A stretch of 64,000 nucleotides of DNA from Coprococcus aceti (GCF_025567285.1 NZ_JAOQJT010000004.1:186001-250000); one strand, 5' to 3'; shown: positions 1 to 10,581, numbered from the stretch's first letter. Made by a program: numbers and translations. Notes: generated from the sequence alone by a model not told the origin.

Positions 1-3000
1 CTGGAGAATATACTATATATTTATATGCTGTAGATAATGTTGGTAATGTATCTAAAAAACTAGAAGTTGTTATGTTTATGGATGAATCAAGTCCAAAAAT
101 ATCATCAGACCAGATAAGTGAAAAAGCGGTGACAGATTTTGATGCTGGTACATATGATGAAGTTGTTGACGGTAATAATACGATAGTTAAGACTGTATAT
201 TACAAGAAAGATACAAAAATAGAAATAATTGCATCGGATGATAACATTTCTGAATTTACAGTAAATGTAAATGATGAGAAACGTAATACAGAATCAGGTT
301 CAAAATATAGTTTTAATGCTACGGCTGAGACAGGAAAAGTTAGTGAATATACGATTGTTGCTAAGGCGTCAGATGGTGTCAATCCTATTACTGTAGAATA
401 CTATAAAGTCGTAATAGATAAAGAAATGCCATCAGTTGAAAGTGTTGATGTAGAGCCTGTAAAAGTTGAGGATAAGGATAATATTTTCCCTAATTATGGT
501 GAAACATATACAGCGTTAAATAGTGAATCAGAAGTATCGTGGGAATATACTGATTCTAATAAAAGTACTGTTAAGTTAAAAATTAATGATGAAACTCAAA
601 AGAATGAGTTTGTAATAAATAATAATGGCAGTATGGACGGAAAATATGTTTTCGAAAAAAACATTAATGAATTTTATGCACTTGATAAGAATAATATAAG
701 TGTTATCTTCACTGACAAGGCGGGAAATTCAGTAACTAAAACGATTAGTAGAAAAGATGGTGAAAAAATTTCAGAGGCTAATAATATTTGTTATGTAAAG
801 AACAACAAGTTTTCCTTTGGTAATTTTGACATGACAGATACAGGTGTAAACAGCACATCTGGTCATAAGACTTTGGAAGTTGATAACAAGAAATTTACTG
901 GAACGATATATTTTAAGAAAGAAGGTGAAGTATATAGCGATTTCCTTAAGGTATATGCTGTAAAAGATGCAAACGATACAGAAAAAACAGACATTACAAA
1001 ATATGCAACTATAAGTGGTAATGATGACGAAAATGATAAAAAAATATCTATATCGGTTCCAACGGGTGAATTATCAGGCGATGGTGATTATAAGTTCGTT
1101 GCATACTATTATGATATTGCCGATGGTCAGGTAGATAAGGTGGAAAGTGATGTTTATACATTAGACAGTACTGCTCCAACAATTCTCGGAAAACAAGAAA
1201 TCAAAAAGATCGGCGAAAAATATGCATTGGTTTACACATATACGCTTACAGAAAAGAATCCTAATTTCGGGAAGTTTACATGTTCGGTGAAGAATAACAC
1301 AGAGTTAACACCTATGTCATCTGGAAAGAATAATACAACTAAAAAATTACAGCCGAAAATGCAAATAATAGTTAGAAACAAAAGTACCGAAGTAGAAAAT
1401 GGATTTGAAAGCTTACAGAGCGCATTAGCAGATTCAAAAAATTGGGTTAAGGATGGAACAAGTGATCAATACACAGCTACAGTCAAGATAATGACAGAGG
1501 GTATTTATAACATGTATCTTCAGGTGGAGGATACGGCAGGTAATAAAGCTAATGTTAAGGAAAATGGTATCATCTTTGATAAAACTGCCCCTGAAGTAAC
1601 TGTAGATGTGGATACGAAAAACAATCCAAAAATTACTGTTACTGAAGAAAAACCAATTTATACAGATTACAATGTATTTAACAACAGTTCGGTCATATTA
1701 AATCTTACAATGCTTGAGGATGTAGGAACAATTAGTAAAATATCTTGGAAAACAGATAATGATGGCGACAGCAAAGACAGTAAAAATGTTCATTGGGTCA
1801 ATAAAAATAAAAAAGTAACTCAGGATAAAAACGAATTTACAACTCAGGTTGCTATAAGTGCCAATTTTAAGGGCAAAATTACATTTACAGTAACAGATAG
1901 CAATAATAATAGTAGTACTTTTACCTATGAAAATGGAATTGTGGTGGAAGACAAAAACAAACATAATTCTCATGTATCAATAAGCAAGGCTAAAGAACTT
2001 AATACTAAATTAAAGGATAGCGAATATGGTATCTATAGAGGCGATGTAGAGTTGGAACTTTCAGCCAGCGATACATATTCTGGAATAAAGAATGTAACTT
2101 ATACAGTTAAACCTGATAAGGCAAGAGGATATAATGTTGAAGATGGAGGAAATAACTTCACAAGCGATAAAAAAGGCGGAATCCGGACATCATGGAAAAA
2201 CAGTAAAGTTGTAATTGGGGATCAAAGCAATAAAGTAGAAGTTTGGGTTGCGGTAACAGATAATGCTGGTAATACAACTCTTCCAGAAAAAGTTGGAACA
2301 TACGCAATTGATAAGACTCTCCCAGTAATAGACTCTGTAAAATATACAGGTATAGCTCATAATAACAAGTATTATACGAGCAGAACGGCTACAATTACAA
2401 TAGATGAACTGAATTTTGCACAGGAGAGAACACATGTAACAATCCAGAAAGGTAATGAGACACTGGATATTACAAAAAATTTCCGCAATATACAGGGAAA
2501 TAAATGGGTTATGAGCTGTGAATTTGGTGGTAATTCAGAATATGGCGATGGTGATTATAGCAACCTGACTGTTACTACAATGGACCAAGCAGGTAACGTA
2601 GCGAAGACTGTTGTAAGTAATGACAGCTTTACGATCGATAATCAGAAACCAACCATGACCATCACCTACGACAACAACAACGCAAAGTCAGGCACATACT
2701 ACGGTGAGGCTAGAACAGCTACCATCACAGTAAATGAGCACAACTTCGCACCTGAGGATATCACAGTAGATGCAAGAAAGGATGGCACACCGATATCTAT
2801 AAGCGGTTGGTCAGGAAGTGGCGACACACATGTTGCAACAGTTTCATTCAATGCAGATGGCAACTATACAATATCAGCATCTTGCAAGGATAGAGCTAAT
2901 AATCAGGGCAATAGTATAGAGACACAGTCATTTACAGTAGATCTGACAAAGCCGGAGATAGCTATTGAAGGTGTAACAAATGGAACATCATATACAGGAA

Positions 3001-3986
3001 GTGTTCTTCCGGTAGTAAGAGTAACAGATACGAACTATGATGAAGGTGGCGTTATTGTAACTCTTACAGGTGGAAAGAATGGAGTGAGAGAGTCAGGATA
3101 TTCTAAGTCTTCAATTGCAAATGGACAGGCATTCTCATTCTATGATCTTGAGCATGCTCAGAAGATGGATGATTGCTACACATTGACAGTTAAGGCGGTT
3201 GATAAGGCAGGTCATGAGACAACTCAGACCATATCATATCGAGTTAACAGATTTGGTTCAATCTACTCACTCAGCAAGGCACTTGAGTCCGCGGTTGATT
3301 CATACTATGCAGCAGCATCGGACAAGTTTGCAATCTATGAGCAGAATGTAGATGAGGTAAAGACATCAACAGTTTCATACACCATCGACAATGAGATAGT
3401 TAACCTGGAGGAGGGCAAAGACTATACGGTAAAACATTCTGAGGATAGGACGGGATGGAATCAGTATGAGTATGTTCTTTCTAAGGATTCATTTGCAAAG
3501 GAAGGTGTATACACCGTTTCAGTTTCATCTGAGGACACTGTAGGTAATATCTCTGATAACAAGTCAAAGGGTGTAAATATGGAGTTCTGTATTGATAACA
3601 CCGCTCCAGTCTGCATCATAAGTGGCGTTGAAGAGGGACAGAAGATTGAGCGTGATGCAAGCGCAAATATAGGAATAGAGGCATATGACAATATAATGTT
3701 TGCCACAATGAAGGTAGAGCTTAATGGCGAGCAGATTAAGTCTGAGGCAGATTTGCAGGATGGAAAACTTTCGTTTACTGTAAGTCCAACGTCAGGGGAA
3801 CAGACACTTAAGGTTACATGTTATGATGCAGCAGGAAATGAGAAGATAGAGGAGGTACACTTTACATTTGATGTAAGTATTCTCAATTCTCACCTGTGGA
3901 TCGTTCTGGTAATCATTGCTATATGTATTGTTCTGCTTGGTATGGTTATTATTATCGTAAACAAGAGAAGAAGAGCAAATCAGTAA
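1..3986 (+). CDS. Ig-like repeat surface protein, C-terminally membrane anchored (5' truncated)
   Basis: The reading frame is open from base 3, so the gene enters from outside the window and the ATG at 72 is internal. About 1,327 residues are visible. They consist of repeated bacterial Ig-like modules, each starting near a D-x-(T/S)-x-P motif such as DKTAPEV, DKTLPVI, DNQKPTM and DNTAPVC. At least eight are recognisable. Two neighbouring modules share an RTATITxxExNF motif (roughly 2390-2420 and 2710-2750). A single hydrophobic helix followed by KRRR lies in the last 32 residues, so the protein should be anchored in the membrane with the repeats outside. It has no LPxTG. Codon use changes from AT-rich to C-ending codons near 2,640. 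It stands directly before the type VII locus, which suggests a surface adhesin or cell-wall-spanning partner; that role is inference. Confidence 0.85.
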   Translation, partial: GEYTIYLYAVDNVGNVSKKLEVVMFMDESSPKISSDQISEKAVTDFDAGTYDEVVDGNNTIVKTVYYKKDTKIEIIASDDNISEFTVNVNDEKRNTESGSKYSFNATAETGKVSEYTIVAKASDGVNPITVEYYKVVIDKEMPSVESVDVEPVKVEDKDNIFPNYGETYTALNSESEVSWEYTDSNKSTVKLKINDETQKNEFVINNNGSMDGKYVFEKNINEFYALDKNNISVIFTDKAGNSVTKTISRKDGEKISEANNICYVKNNKFSFGNFDMTDTGVNSTSGHKTLEVDNKKFTGTIYFKKEGEVYSDFLKVYAVKDANDTEKTDITKYATISGNDDENDKKISISVPTGELSGDGDYKFVAYYYDIADGQVDKVESDVYTLDSTAPTILGKQEIKKIGEKYALVYTYTLTEKNPNFGKFTCSVKNNTELTPMSSGKNNTTKKLQPKMQIIVRNKSTEVENGFESLQSALADSKNWVKDGTSDQYTATVKIMTEGIYNMYLQVEDTAGNKANVKENGIIFDKTAPEVTVDVDTKNNPKITVTEEKPIYTDYNVFNNSSVILNLTMLEDVGTISKISWKTDNDGDSKDSKNVHWVNKNKKVTQDKNEFTTQVAISANFKGKITFTVTDSNNNSSTFTYENGIVVEDKNKHNSHVSISKAKELNTKLKDSEYGIYRGDVELELSASDTYSGIKNVTYTVKPDKARGYNVEDGGNNFTSDKKGGIRTSWKNSKVVIGDQSNKVEVWVAVTDNAGNTTLPEKVGTYAIDKTLPVIDSVKYTGIAHNNKYYTSRTATITIDELNFAQERTHVTIQKGNETLDITKNFRNIQGNKWVMSCEFGGNSEYGDGDYSNLTVTTMDQAGNVAKTVVSNDSFTIDNQKPTMTITYDNNNAKSGTYYGEARTATITVNEHNFAPEDITVDARKDGTPISISGWSGSGDTHVATVSFNADGNYTISASCKDRANNQGNSIETQSFTVDLTKPEIAIEGVTNGTSYTGSVLPVVRVTDTNYDEGGVIVTLTGGKNGVRESGYSKSSIANGQAFSFYDLEHAQKMDDCYTLTVKAVDKAGHETTQTISYRVNRFGSIYSLSKALESAVDSYYAAASDKFAIYEQNVDEVKTSTVSYTIDNEIVNLEEGKDYTVKHSEDRTGWNQYEYVLSKDSFAKEGVYTVSVSSEDTVGNISDNKSKGVNMEFCIDNTAPVCIISGVEEGQKIERDASANIGIEAYDNIMFATMKVELNGEQIKSEADLQDGKLSFTVSPTSGEQTLKVTCYDAAGNEKIEEVHFTFDVSILNSHLWIVLVIIAICIVLLGMVIIIVNKRRRANQ

Positions 3987-3994
3987 TTTCGCAG

Positions 3995-4030
3995 TAGGGA
4001 ATGGCTTCGGCTGTTCCCTATTGTTTTTTG
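3995..4030 (+). terminator. Intrinsic terminator after the Ig-like gene
   Basis: An 11-bp stem (two wobble pairs) closes a TTCG tetraloop and is followed by TTGTTTTTT. It ends only four bases before the ribosome binding site of the next gene, leaving no room for a promoter downstream of it. Confidence 0.9.
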
Positions 4031-4046
4031 GAACGAGGAGATACAA

Positions 4047-5957
4047 GTGATTAATAATGGCGATGTGATAAATGGAACATATCAAATATTGGACAGAATA
4101 GGCTCTGGCGGAATGGGAGTCATATATCTTGCATATCATTTGAATCTTCAAAAGTATGTGGTGATCAAGCGGATAAAGGATAACTTTGTGGGGCGGATAG
4201 AAGCTCGTGGAGAAGTTGACATAATGAAAAATCTGAGCCATTCATATCTTCCTCATATATATGATTTTATTCAGCTTGGAACAGAGATATATACGGTCAT
4301 GAGTTATATAGAAGGGTATGATTTCAGTTACTATGTTAAGAATAATTATCGCTTCTCAGAAGAACAGATAACAAAATGGCTTTCCCAGTGCCTTGAGGTG
4401 CTGGAATATCTACATACAAGAACACCGGCAATCATACATAGAGATATAAAACCGGGCAATATAATGTTGGACAATGAAGAGAATATCTGTCTGATAGATT
4501 TTAATATCTCATTTGATGAGACAAGAGGCACCAATTTCATGGCGGCTTCAACAGCATATGCTTCGCCTGAACAGCTTCATCCGCAGCAGGTTATACAGAG
4601 TGATGGACAGGTCGGTTATCAGATGGTAATAGATAAGAGGACGGATATATATAGTCTTGGTGCAACATTTTACCATATCATGACGGGAATTAAGCCAAAT
4701 GAGGGAATTGTAAATGCTTATCCGATAACAGAATTGGATATAGATTATTCAGAGGCGTTAAAAAAGATAATTCATAAAGCAATGCAGACAGATCCTAATG
4801 ACAGATATCAGTCTGCTACACAGATGCTCACAGCAGTAAGAAATATATATAAGTCAAGTGCAAAATACAGAGCTATGAGATTGGGAATTATTGCTGGAGC
4901 GTGTTGCATTGGGCTGATTATTGGAACTTCAGTTGTTATGGGATATAAGCTATCTAAAAAGAAGAAAAATGAGGCTTTTGAAAAAAACTATAATCAGGTA
5001 ATTCAGATATCCGTTGAGACAGAACCCCAGGAGGCATTGGAGAAAGCCTTGAGGCTGTTAAATGATGAGAATTACAATTCTGTGTACAAAGATTATCCCA
5101 TCAAGAAAGGAAATCTTCTCTATCAGGTAGCTTTGGCATACTTTGAACTTGAGAATTATGAAGAGGCAAACCGCTACTTTGAAGAGGCTGTGGGATGTAT
5201 GGATGATGCTGATTGCATAAGGGATTATGCTATATCACTTGCAAAAAGCGGAGACATTTACACTGCGGAGAGTGTACTTGGAAGAAATGGTGATGTACTC
5301 GGAGATATCAACCAGAAACAGATACAGGCAGAGATTGCCTATGTTCAGGGAGATTATCCAAAAGCGGAAGATGATCTTAAATATGTGCTTCAGAATACAC
5401 TCACTGTGTCAGACAAGAGCAGAAATCTGATATTGCTGAGTGAAGTATATGCTGCTCAACAGAAATACGATCAGATGATACAGCTTGTATCTGATAATGC
5501 ATTGCCCTCGGAATATGAATCGGTGAAAGAAAAGATATTAGCGACTGCCTACATAGGCCTTGCATCAAAGCAGGATGATTCATCAGTAGAAACATACTAT
5601 CAAAATGCACAGTCAAGTCTGGAGACATTGAGGAATAAAAATCTGCTAGATCTCGACAGTGCCATAAACCTTGTGGTGGTTTATCTGAATACGGGCAAAT
5701 TCACGGAAGCTGAGAACTATCTGAAAGTACTTTTAGCGGAATATCCAAATGATTACAGAATTTTGGTGCAGCAGGCGTTTTTGGATTATAACCGCCAGAT
5801 AGATAGCTCTGGAGATTATTATTTTGTAACCTTTAAGAAACATTATGATGAGGCTATAAAGGCATACAATGAACAGAATGTTGATGGAAAAATAGATACA
5901 AATGTGGAGCAGCTAAAGAAAATATATCAGCAGCTCAAAGATAAAGGGTATGTATAG
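4047..5957 (+). CDS. Transmembrane Ser/Thr protein kinase with TPR-like C-terminus (EssB-like architecture)
   Basis: The start is GTG, chosen because GAGGAG lies six bases upstream. Residues 12-270 are a Hanks-type kinase: glycine loop GSGGMG (19-24), the VAIK-equivalent lysine K41, HRDIKPGN from H131, and DFN at 151-153 instead of DFG, so the metal-binding Asp is kept. An APE-like SPEQ follows. Residues 279-301 form one membrane helix followed by KKKK. Residues 310-636 are helical with TPR-like repeats and should be outside the cell. EssB/YukC of type VII systems has the same order, a kinase-fold domain, one TM and an extracellular helical domain, but its kinase fold is inactive. Here the catalytic residues are present. 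It is 11 bases from the EssC-type gene, so it probably acts in the secretion apparatus. The EssB equivalence is inference. Confidence 0.85.
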   Translation: MINNGDVINGTYQILDRIGSGGMGVIYLAYHLNLQKYVVIKRIKDNFVGRIEARGEVDIMKNLSHSYLPHIYDFIQLGTEIYTVMSYIEGYDFSYYVKNNYRFSEEQITKWLSQCLEVLEYLHTRTPAIIHRDIKPGNIMLDNEENICLIDFNISFDETRGTNFMAASTAYASPEQLHPQQVIQSDGQVGYQMVIDKRTDIYSLGATFYHIMTGIKPNEGIVNAYPITELDIDYSEALKKIIHKAMQTDPNDRYQSATQMLTAVRNIYKSSAKYRAMRLGIIAGACCIGLIIGTSVVMGYKLSKKKKNEAFEKNYNQVIQISVETEPQEALEKALRLLNDENYNSVYKDYPIKKGNLLYQVALAYFELENYEEANRYFEEAVGCMDDADCIRDYAISLAKSGDIYTAESVLGRNGDVLGDINQKQIQAEIAYVQGDYPKAEDDLKYVLQNTLTVSDKSRNLILLSEVYAAQQKYDQMIQLVSDNALPSEYESVKEKILATAYIGLASKQDDSSVETYYQNAQSSLETLRNKNLLDLDSAINLVVVYLNTGKFTEAENYLKVLLAEYPNDYRILVQQAFLDYNRQIDSSGDYYFVTFKKHYDEAIKAYNEQNVDGKIDTNVEQLKKIYQQLKDKGYV

Positions 5958-5968
5958 GGGAACAATAG

Positions 5969-8900
5969 ATGGATAAATTTATTATTTATATAAATTATGG
6001 AGATTCAGTAGTTGAATACATTCTGCCAGGACTTAACAATCGTACAGGTGAACTGGATCTGTCAGGAGTTACAGGAATAAAGGATCTGTTTATTTCATAT
6101 GAAGTTTGGGACCATGTGTGGAGTTTCAGATCCAGCGATAGGGTGAGACTGAGCTATCAGCATTACATGTTTGAGAGCAGAGAACTGAGTAATGGGGAAG
6201 TCTATACAGGTAAAGTCTATAGCACAGGTCAGCATTTTTCTGTGATGATACAGGCATTTCGTAAAGAAATGGCTAGCTTTGATAAGTTTTCACTGCAGGG
6301 ATATGACACAGTTACTATCGGATCAGCAAGGGACAGTTTTGTAAATATCAATAATAAATTTGTCAGTAACTGTCATGCAATTTTGTCACACCAGAATGGA
6401 TGTTGGTATTTGTTTGACAAAGGGAAAAATGGAACTTATGTAAACTATAAAAAGGTGCATGATAGCTGTAAGCTTCAGCCATTTGATCAGATATATATAT
6501 TGGGATATAAGATAGTGTTCCTGGGAAGTATGATCGCGGTAAATCAGATGTGTGATGTGACATGTGCGCTTCCAAGGATAGATGTAGATCAAGTTAAAGA
6601 TATGAATATATATGGGGATATGTCAGCGTTTTCAAGAATGCCTAGATTCATTGAACCATTTGATGAAGAGAAGATAGAGATAGAGGGGCCTCCGGGACGG
6701 CATAGAGAAAGAAAAACACCATTGCTTTTTATCCTTGGACCGTCTATTACAATGCCGCTGCCAATTCTTGTGACTGTGCTCTTTAATGTATATGTGAACA
6801 GCCGGACTAATTCAAGTGGAAGTCCACTTATGTATTTGGGAATGATGATATCGGTCATCATGTTTGCCGGAATTGGAATCATGTGGGCTATGTTGAGGAA
6901 TAAGTATGATCAGAGAGTTCTGCGTGAAGAGGAGGAACAGAGACAGGTTGCATATAGAGAGTATATAAAGAAAAATGAAGACCTTCTTATTTTAAAGCAG
7001 GACTACAACAGAAATATTCTCAGTAAAAAATATCTTAGTTCCAGAGTGCTTCTAAGCAGATTTACAACAGATGTGGGACTGCTTTGGAATAGAAATGTAA
7101 ACCATGAGGATTTTATGGAAGTCAGACTGGGAACAGGACTGATAAAATCACCAAATCAGATAGTTGTTCCAAAGGAAAAGTTTTCAATCGATAAGGATGA
7201 ACTTGTGGAAGAACCGGCAAAGCTGTTCCAGGCATTTGAATATATAAAAGATGCTGTGAAACTGTTGAGCCTTAAGGATAACAAGATTGTTGGAGTGACA
7301 GGAACACACAACGGAGTTCAGGATGTTACAAATAATATTATAGTTCAACTTGCAGCGTTACATAGTTATACAGATGTGAAGATTGCAGTTCTCTATGGTG
7401 ATGAATTCGACCTTGAGTGGACAAAGTGGTTACCTCATGTATTCAGCAAAGATAAAAAGAAAAGATATGTAGGAAATAATGAGAGTTCTGTGAAGAACGT
7501 TATCGGATACCTTATGGAAGAACTTCGTTCGCGAGAGGAGATGCTTAACAGCGAAGAGGAAGAGGTTGTTTTTTCCGACCATTATGTCGTGTTCTGTTCT
7601 GAGAAAGAATATTTTGACAATGAGCAGATATATAAGTATATGACATCAAGGGATGACTATGGTTTTACATTTGTTCTTTTATATGGAACCATCAGTAAGC
7701 TGCCGAATGAATGTAAGTATGTAATAGAAAATAGTGACAGCTATCAGGGGATATATAAGCTTAATGAAAGCTATGATTATACAAAGACTGTGGCATTTGA
7801 CACGATATCCAGCAGCGAATCTGAGTCATTTGCGCGAATGATAGCAGCCTACAACATAAACGAGATCTCAGAAGGCGGAATCCCGGACAGCGTTGATTAC
7901 CTTGAGATGCTTGGAATAGGAAGAGTTGAACAGTGGGATTTATTAAAGTGCTACAAGGAACATCGTGCATATGAGGGAATAAGCTCGTTTGTGGGTATCA
8001 CCGCAGGAAATAAGCCCATGTATCTTGATATTCACGAGAAAAAGCATGGACCACATGGCCTTGTTGCAGGTACTACAGGTTCAGGTAAGAGCGAGACTAT
8101 ACAGACATTTATACTTTCACTGGCACTTAATTATCATCCTGATGAGGTTGCATTCATATTGATCGATTACAAGGGTGGTGGAATGGCAAATGTATTCCAG
8201 AAACTGCCACATCTTGCTGGAACCATAACGAACCTTGGGGCAGGGGATGATGATAGCGATACTGTAGATGAGAGCCTCACAAGGCGTGCCCTTATTTCAA
8301 TACGAAGTGAGATAAAGAGACGTCAGAAGATATTCAATCAGTACAAGATAAATCATATTGATGCCTATATAAGATTATATCGTGATGGGCAGGCAACTGA
8401 ACCTCTTCCACATTTGATCATTATATCTGATGAGTTTGCAGAGCTTAAAAAGGAGCAGCCGGAATTTATCAGAGAACTTGTATCCGCCGCTCGAGTAGGT
8501 CGAAGCCTTGGAATCCATCTTATTCTTGCAACACAGAAGCCGGCAGGTGTTGTTGATGATGAAATATGGTCCAATTCAAGGTTCAAGCTTTGTCTGAAGG
8601 TTCAGGATAAACAGGATAGTATGGGAATGCTTAAGCGTCCTGAAGCTGCTTATCTAACACAGACAGGACGTGCATATCTGCAGATAGGAAATGACGAGAG
8701 TTTCGATCTGTTCCAGTCAGGATATTCGGGAGCAGACTATGAGCCTCATGACTCTGTAGGAGTAATAAAAGACACAGTGTCGATGATAGGTATAGATGGT
8801 AATAACTGTGTTGAGAAACGCAAGAAGAGAGATACAAAGAAAAATGTTATATCACAGCTTGATGCATGTGTTAATTACATAGCAGACGTTGCTGCTAAGA

Positions 8901-10576
8901 ATGGAATACATAATGCCAGGGCTTTATGGCTGCCACCTCTTTCCGGTCATATATATGTGGAAGACCTTATAAAGAAATATAATATTGATTCCGCAACTGG
9001 AACACTTGCCTGGATTGGAGAGATTGATAATCCTGAGAAGCAGGATACCCTGCCATATGTAATAGACTTTAATCAGATGAGTAATCTTATGATCCTTGGT
9101 AATAGTGGTTCTGGAAAGAGTAATATGCTGACAACCATGATCACGTCGATGATGAGGTTTTACTCACCAGAATATGTGCAGTTCTATATACTTGATTTCT
9201 CTGGACGGACGATGAAACAGTATATGAACATGCCACATGTGGGAGAGGTATTTTATTCGGATGATACAGAGGGTGTGCCAAGAGTATTCCAGTTCCTGCA
9301 GGAGATGATCAATGACAGACGCGATAAATTCCAGCGGAAGGGAATAGGAAGCTTTGTGGAGTATCAGAAGCTGAGTGATGAACCTATGCCTACAGTATTC
9401 TTTATAGTGGATAACTATTTTGAATTTATTGAATCTTATGAGAATCTTGAGGACAGCTTTGCGAAGCTCACCCGTGACGGAAGCAAATATGGTATTCAGG
9501 TTATCATCACTGCGAATACAACTACTGATGTCAGGTACAAGACAAGAAAGAATTTTACAAATGTTATTCCTCTTCAGCTTATGGAAAAGGGAGATTATCT
9601 GGATGTTCTTGGCAAGAGTCCGGCTATTCTTCCGAGTGGTATCACAGGACGTGGACTGGTGGTTGTGGATGATATTCTGGAGTTTCAGACTGCGCTTCCA
9701 GCGTATGGAGACACAGAAATTGAGCGTATGCAGAATCTTAAGAAATTCTTTGAGGAGTATTGCCAGAATTACAGCGGATATCATGCAAGAAGAATACCAG
9801 TTCTTCCTGAGAATAAGTCATTTGCTGAGACACTGGAGGATTTCGGAGAATTTGTTGAGAATAAACAGCTTCCATTTGCATATGAGATGGAAAATATTGT
9901 GCCGATAGCTTTGGATTTCAGGATGACCTACTGCTTCAGTCTGAGTGCCACTACAACTTCTGCTATCATAAATGTGTTCAAGAATTTCATATATGCAGCC
10001 GGACTGATTCAGGCGCAGGTGCATATGGTCAATCTTAACAGTGATTTTGCGGGAATAAGGTCAATGTTAGACGGAGAAGTATATGATTCTCAGGACAGAA
10101 TATATGACTTCCTCATCATGTTGAAGAAGGAATTTAAAGCAAGAAGCTCACGAAAGAAGGAACTTGTAGCAAATGGTGTTGCAGATCCGTATGCGGTGAT
10201 CATGAAAGAATTTACACCACTTGTACTCCTGATAGATGATTTTGATGATTTTATCCAGAAGGTATACGACACGAGTTACAAGGAGGCAATGAATAATATT
10301 GTTGAGCTTTTCTTCAAAGAGGGACGTCAGCTTGGAGTTATGTTTGTAGCTGGATTTGCAATTGATTTCTCAGCAGGAAGTTTCTATACACAGGCATGTA
10401 AGACATATACACAGTATAGAACCGGTGTGCATATAGGCGGCAGATTGAATGATCAGAGATTGTTTGATTTTGCTATGACACTTAATGAGAAAGCCCAGAT
10501 ACTTCCTGATAATGTAGGACATATGATGAAGAATGGGGCACCATACAAGGTTTATATTCCTGTACATGAGAGGTAA
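5969..10576 (+). CDS. essC: EssC-type FtsK/SpoIIIE ATPase of the type VII secretion system
   Basis: At 1,535 residues it matches the EssC/YukBA family length. The N-terminus holds an FHA-like domain (about 105-190, NGTYVN motif). Its usual GR and SRxH motifs read GS and SNCH. Two membrane helices follow at about 252-274 and 284-308. The first FtsK domain has Walker A GTTGSGKS (701-708) and a Walker B ending IISDEF. The second has GNSGSGKS (1044-1051) and Walker B FFIVDN. The third (about 1300-1500) has lost its P-loop, reading SATTTSA, but keeps LLIDDFDDF. In the family this motor recognises WXG100 substrates and drives their export across the membrane. It is co-directional with the kinase 11 bases upstream and the LytTR gene five bases downstream. 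Confidence 0.93.
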   Translation: MDKFIIYINYGDSVVEYILPGLNNRTGELDLSGVTGIKDLFISYEVWDHVWSFRSSDRVRLSYQHYMFESRELSNGEVYTGKVYSTGQHFSVMIQAFRKEMASFDKFSLQGYDTVTIGSARDSFVNINNKFVSNCHAILSHQNGCWYLFDKGKNGTYVNYKKVHDSCKLQPFDQIYILGYKIVFLGSMIAVNQMCDVTCALPRIDVDQVKDMNIYGDMSAFSRMPRFIEPFDEEKIEIEGPPGRHRERKTPLLFILGPSITMPLPILVTVLFNVYVNSRTNSSGSPLMYLGMMISVIMFAGIGIMWAMLRNKYDQRVLREEEEQRQVAYREYIKKNEDLLILKQDYNRNILSKKYLSSRVLLSRFTTDVGLLWNRNVNHEDFMEVRLGTGLIKSPNQIVVPKEKFSIDKDELVEEPAKLFQAFEYIKDAVKLLSLKDNKIVGVTGTHNGVQDVTNNIIVQLAALHSYTDVKIAVLYGDEFDLEWTKWLPHVFSKDKKKRYVGNNESSVKNVIGYLMEELRSREEMLNSEEEEVVFSDHYVVFCSEKEYFDNEQIYKYMTSRDDYGFTFVLLYGTISKLPNECKYVIENSDSYQGIYKLNESYDYTKTVAFDTISSSESESFARMIAAYNINEISEGGIPDSVDYLEMLGIGRVEQWDLLKCYKEHRAYEGISSFVGITAGNKPMYLDIHEKKHGPHGLVAGTTGSGKSETIQTFILSLALNYHPDEVAFILIDYKGGGMANVFQKLPHLAGTITNLGAGDDDSDTVDESLTRRALISIRSEIKRRQKIFNQYKINHIDAYIRLYRDGQATEPLPHLIIISDEFAELKKEQPEFIRELVSAARVGRSLGIHLILATQKPAGVVDDEIWSNSRFKLCLKVQDKQDSMGMLKRPEAAYLTQTGRAYLQIGNDESFDLFQSGYSGADYEPHDSVGVIKDTVSMIGIDGNNCVEKRKKRDTKKNVISQLDACVNYIADVAAKNGIHNARALWLPPLSGHIYVEDLIKKYNIDSATGTLAWIGEIDNPEKQDTLPYVIDFNQMSNLMILGNSGSGKSNMLTTMITSMMRFYSPEYVQFYILDFSGRTMKQYMNMPHVGEVFYSDDTEGVPRVFQFLQEMINDRRDKFQRKGIGSFVEYQKLSDEPMPTVFFIVDNYFEFIESYENLEDSFAKLTRDGSKYGIQVIITANTTTDVRYKTRKNFTNVIPLQLMEKGDYLDVLGKSPAILPSGITGRGLVVVDDILEFQTALPAYGDTEIERMQNLKKFFEEYCQNYSGYHARRIPVLPENKSFAETLEDFGEFVENKQLPFAYEMENIVPIALDFRMTYCFSLSATTTSAIINVFKNFIYAAGLIQAQVHMVNLNSDFAGIRSMLDGEVYDSQDRIYDFLIMLKKEFKARSSRKKELVANGVADPYAVIMKEFTPLVLLIDDFDDFIQKVYDTSYKEAMNNIVELFFKEGRQLGVMFVAGFAIDFSAGSFYTQACKTYTQYRTGVHIGGRLNDQRLFDFAMTLNEKAQILPDNVGHMMKNGAPYKVYIPVHER

Positions 10577-10581
10577 TAGAT

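Noticed and set aside
9164..9784. 206-codon minus-strand frame and a 162-codon plus-strand frame (9420-9908) within the EssC-type gene
   Set aside because: They lie in the second ATPase domain region, have no start signals and have biased, non-protein-like composition.
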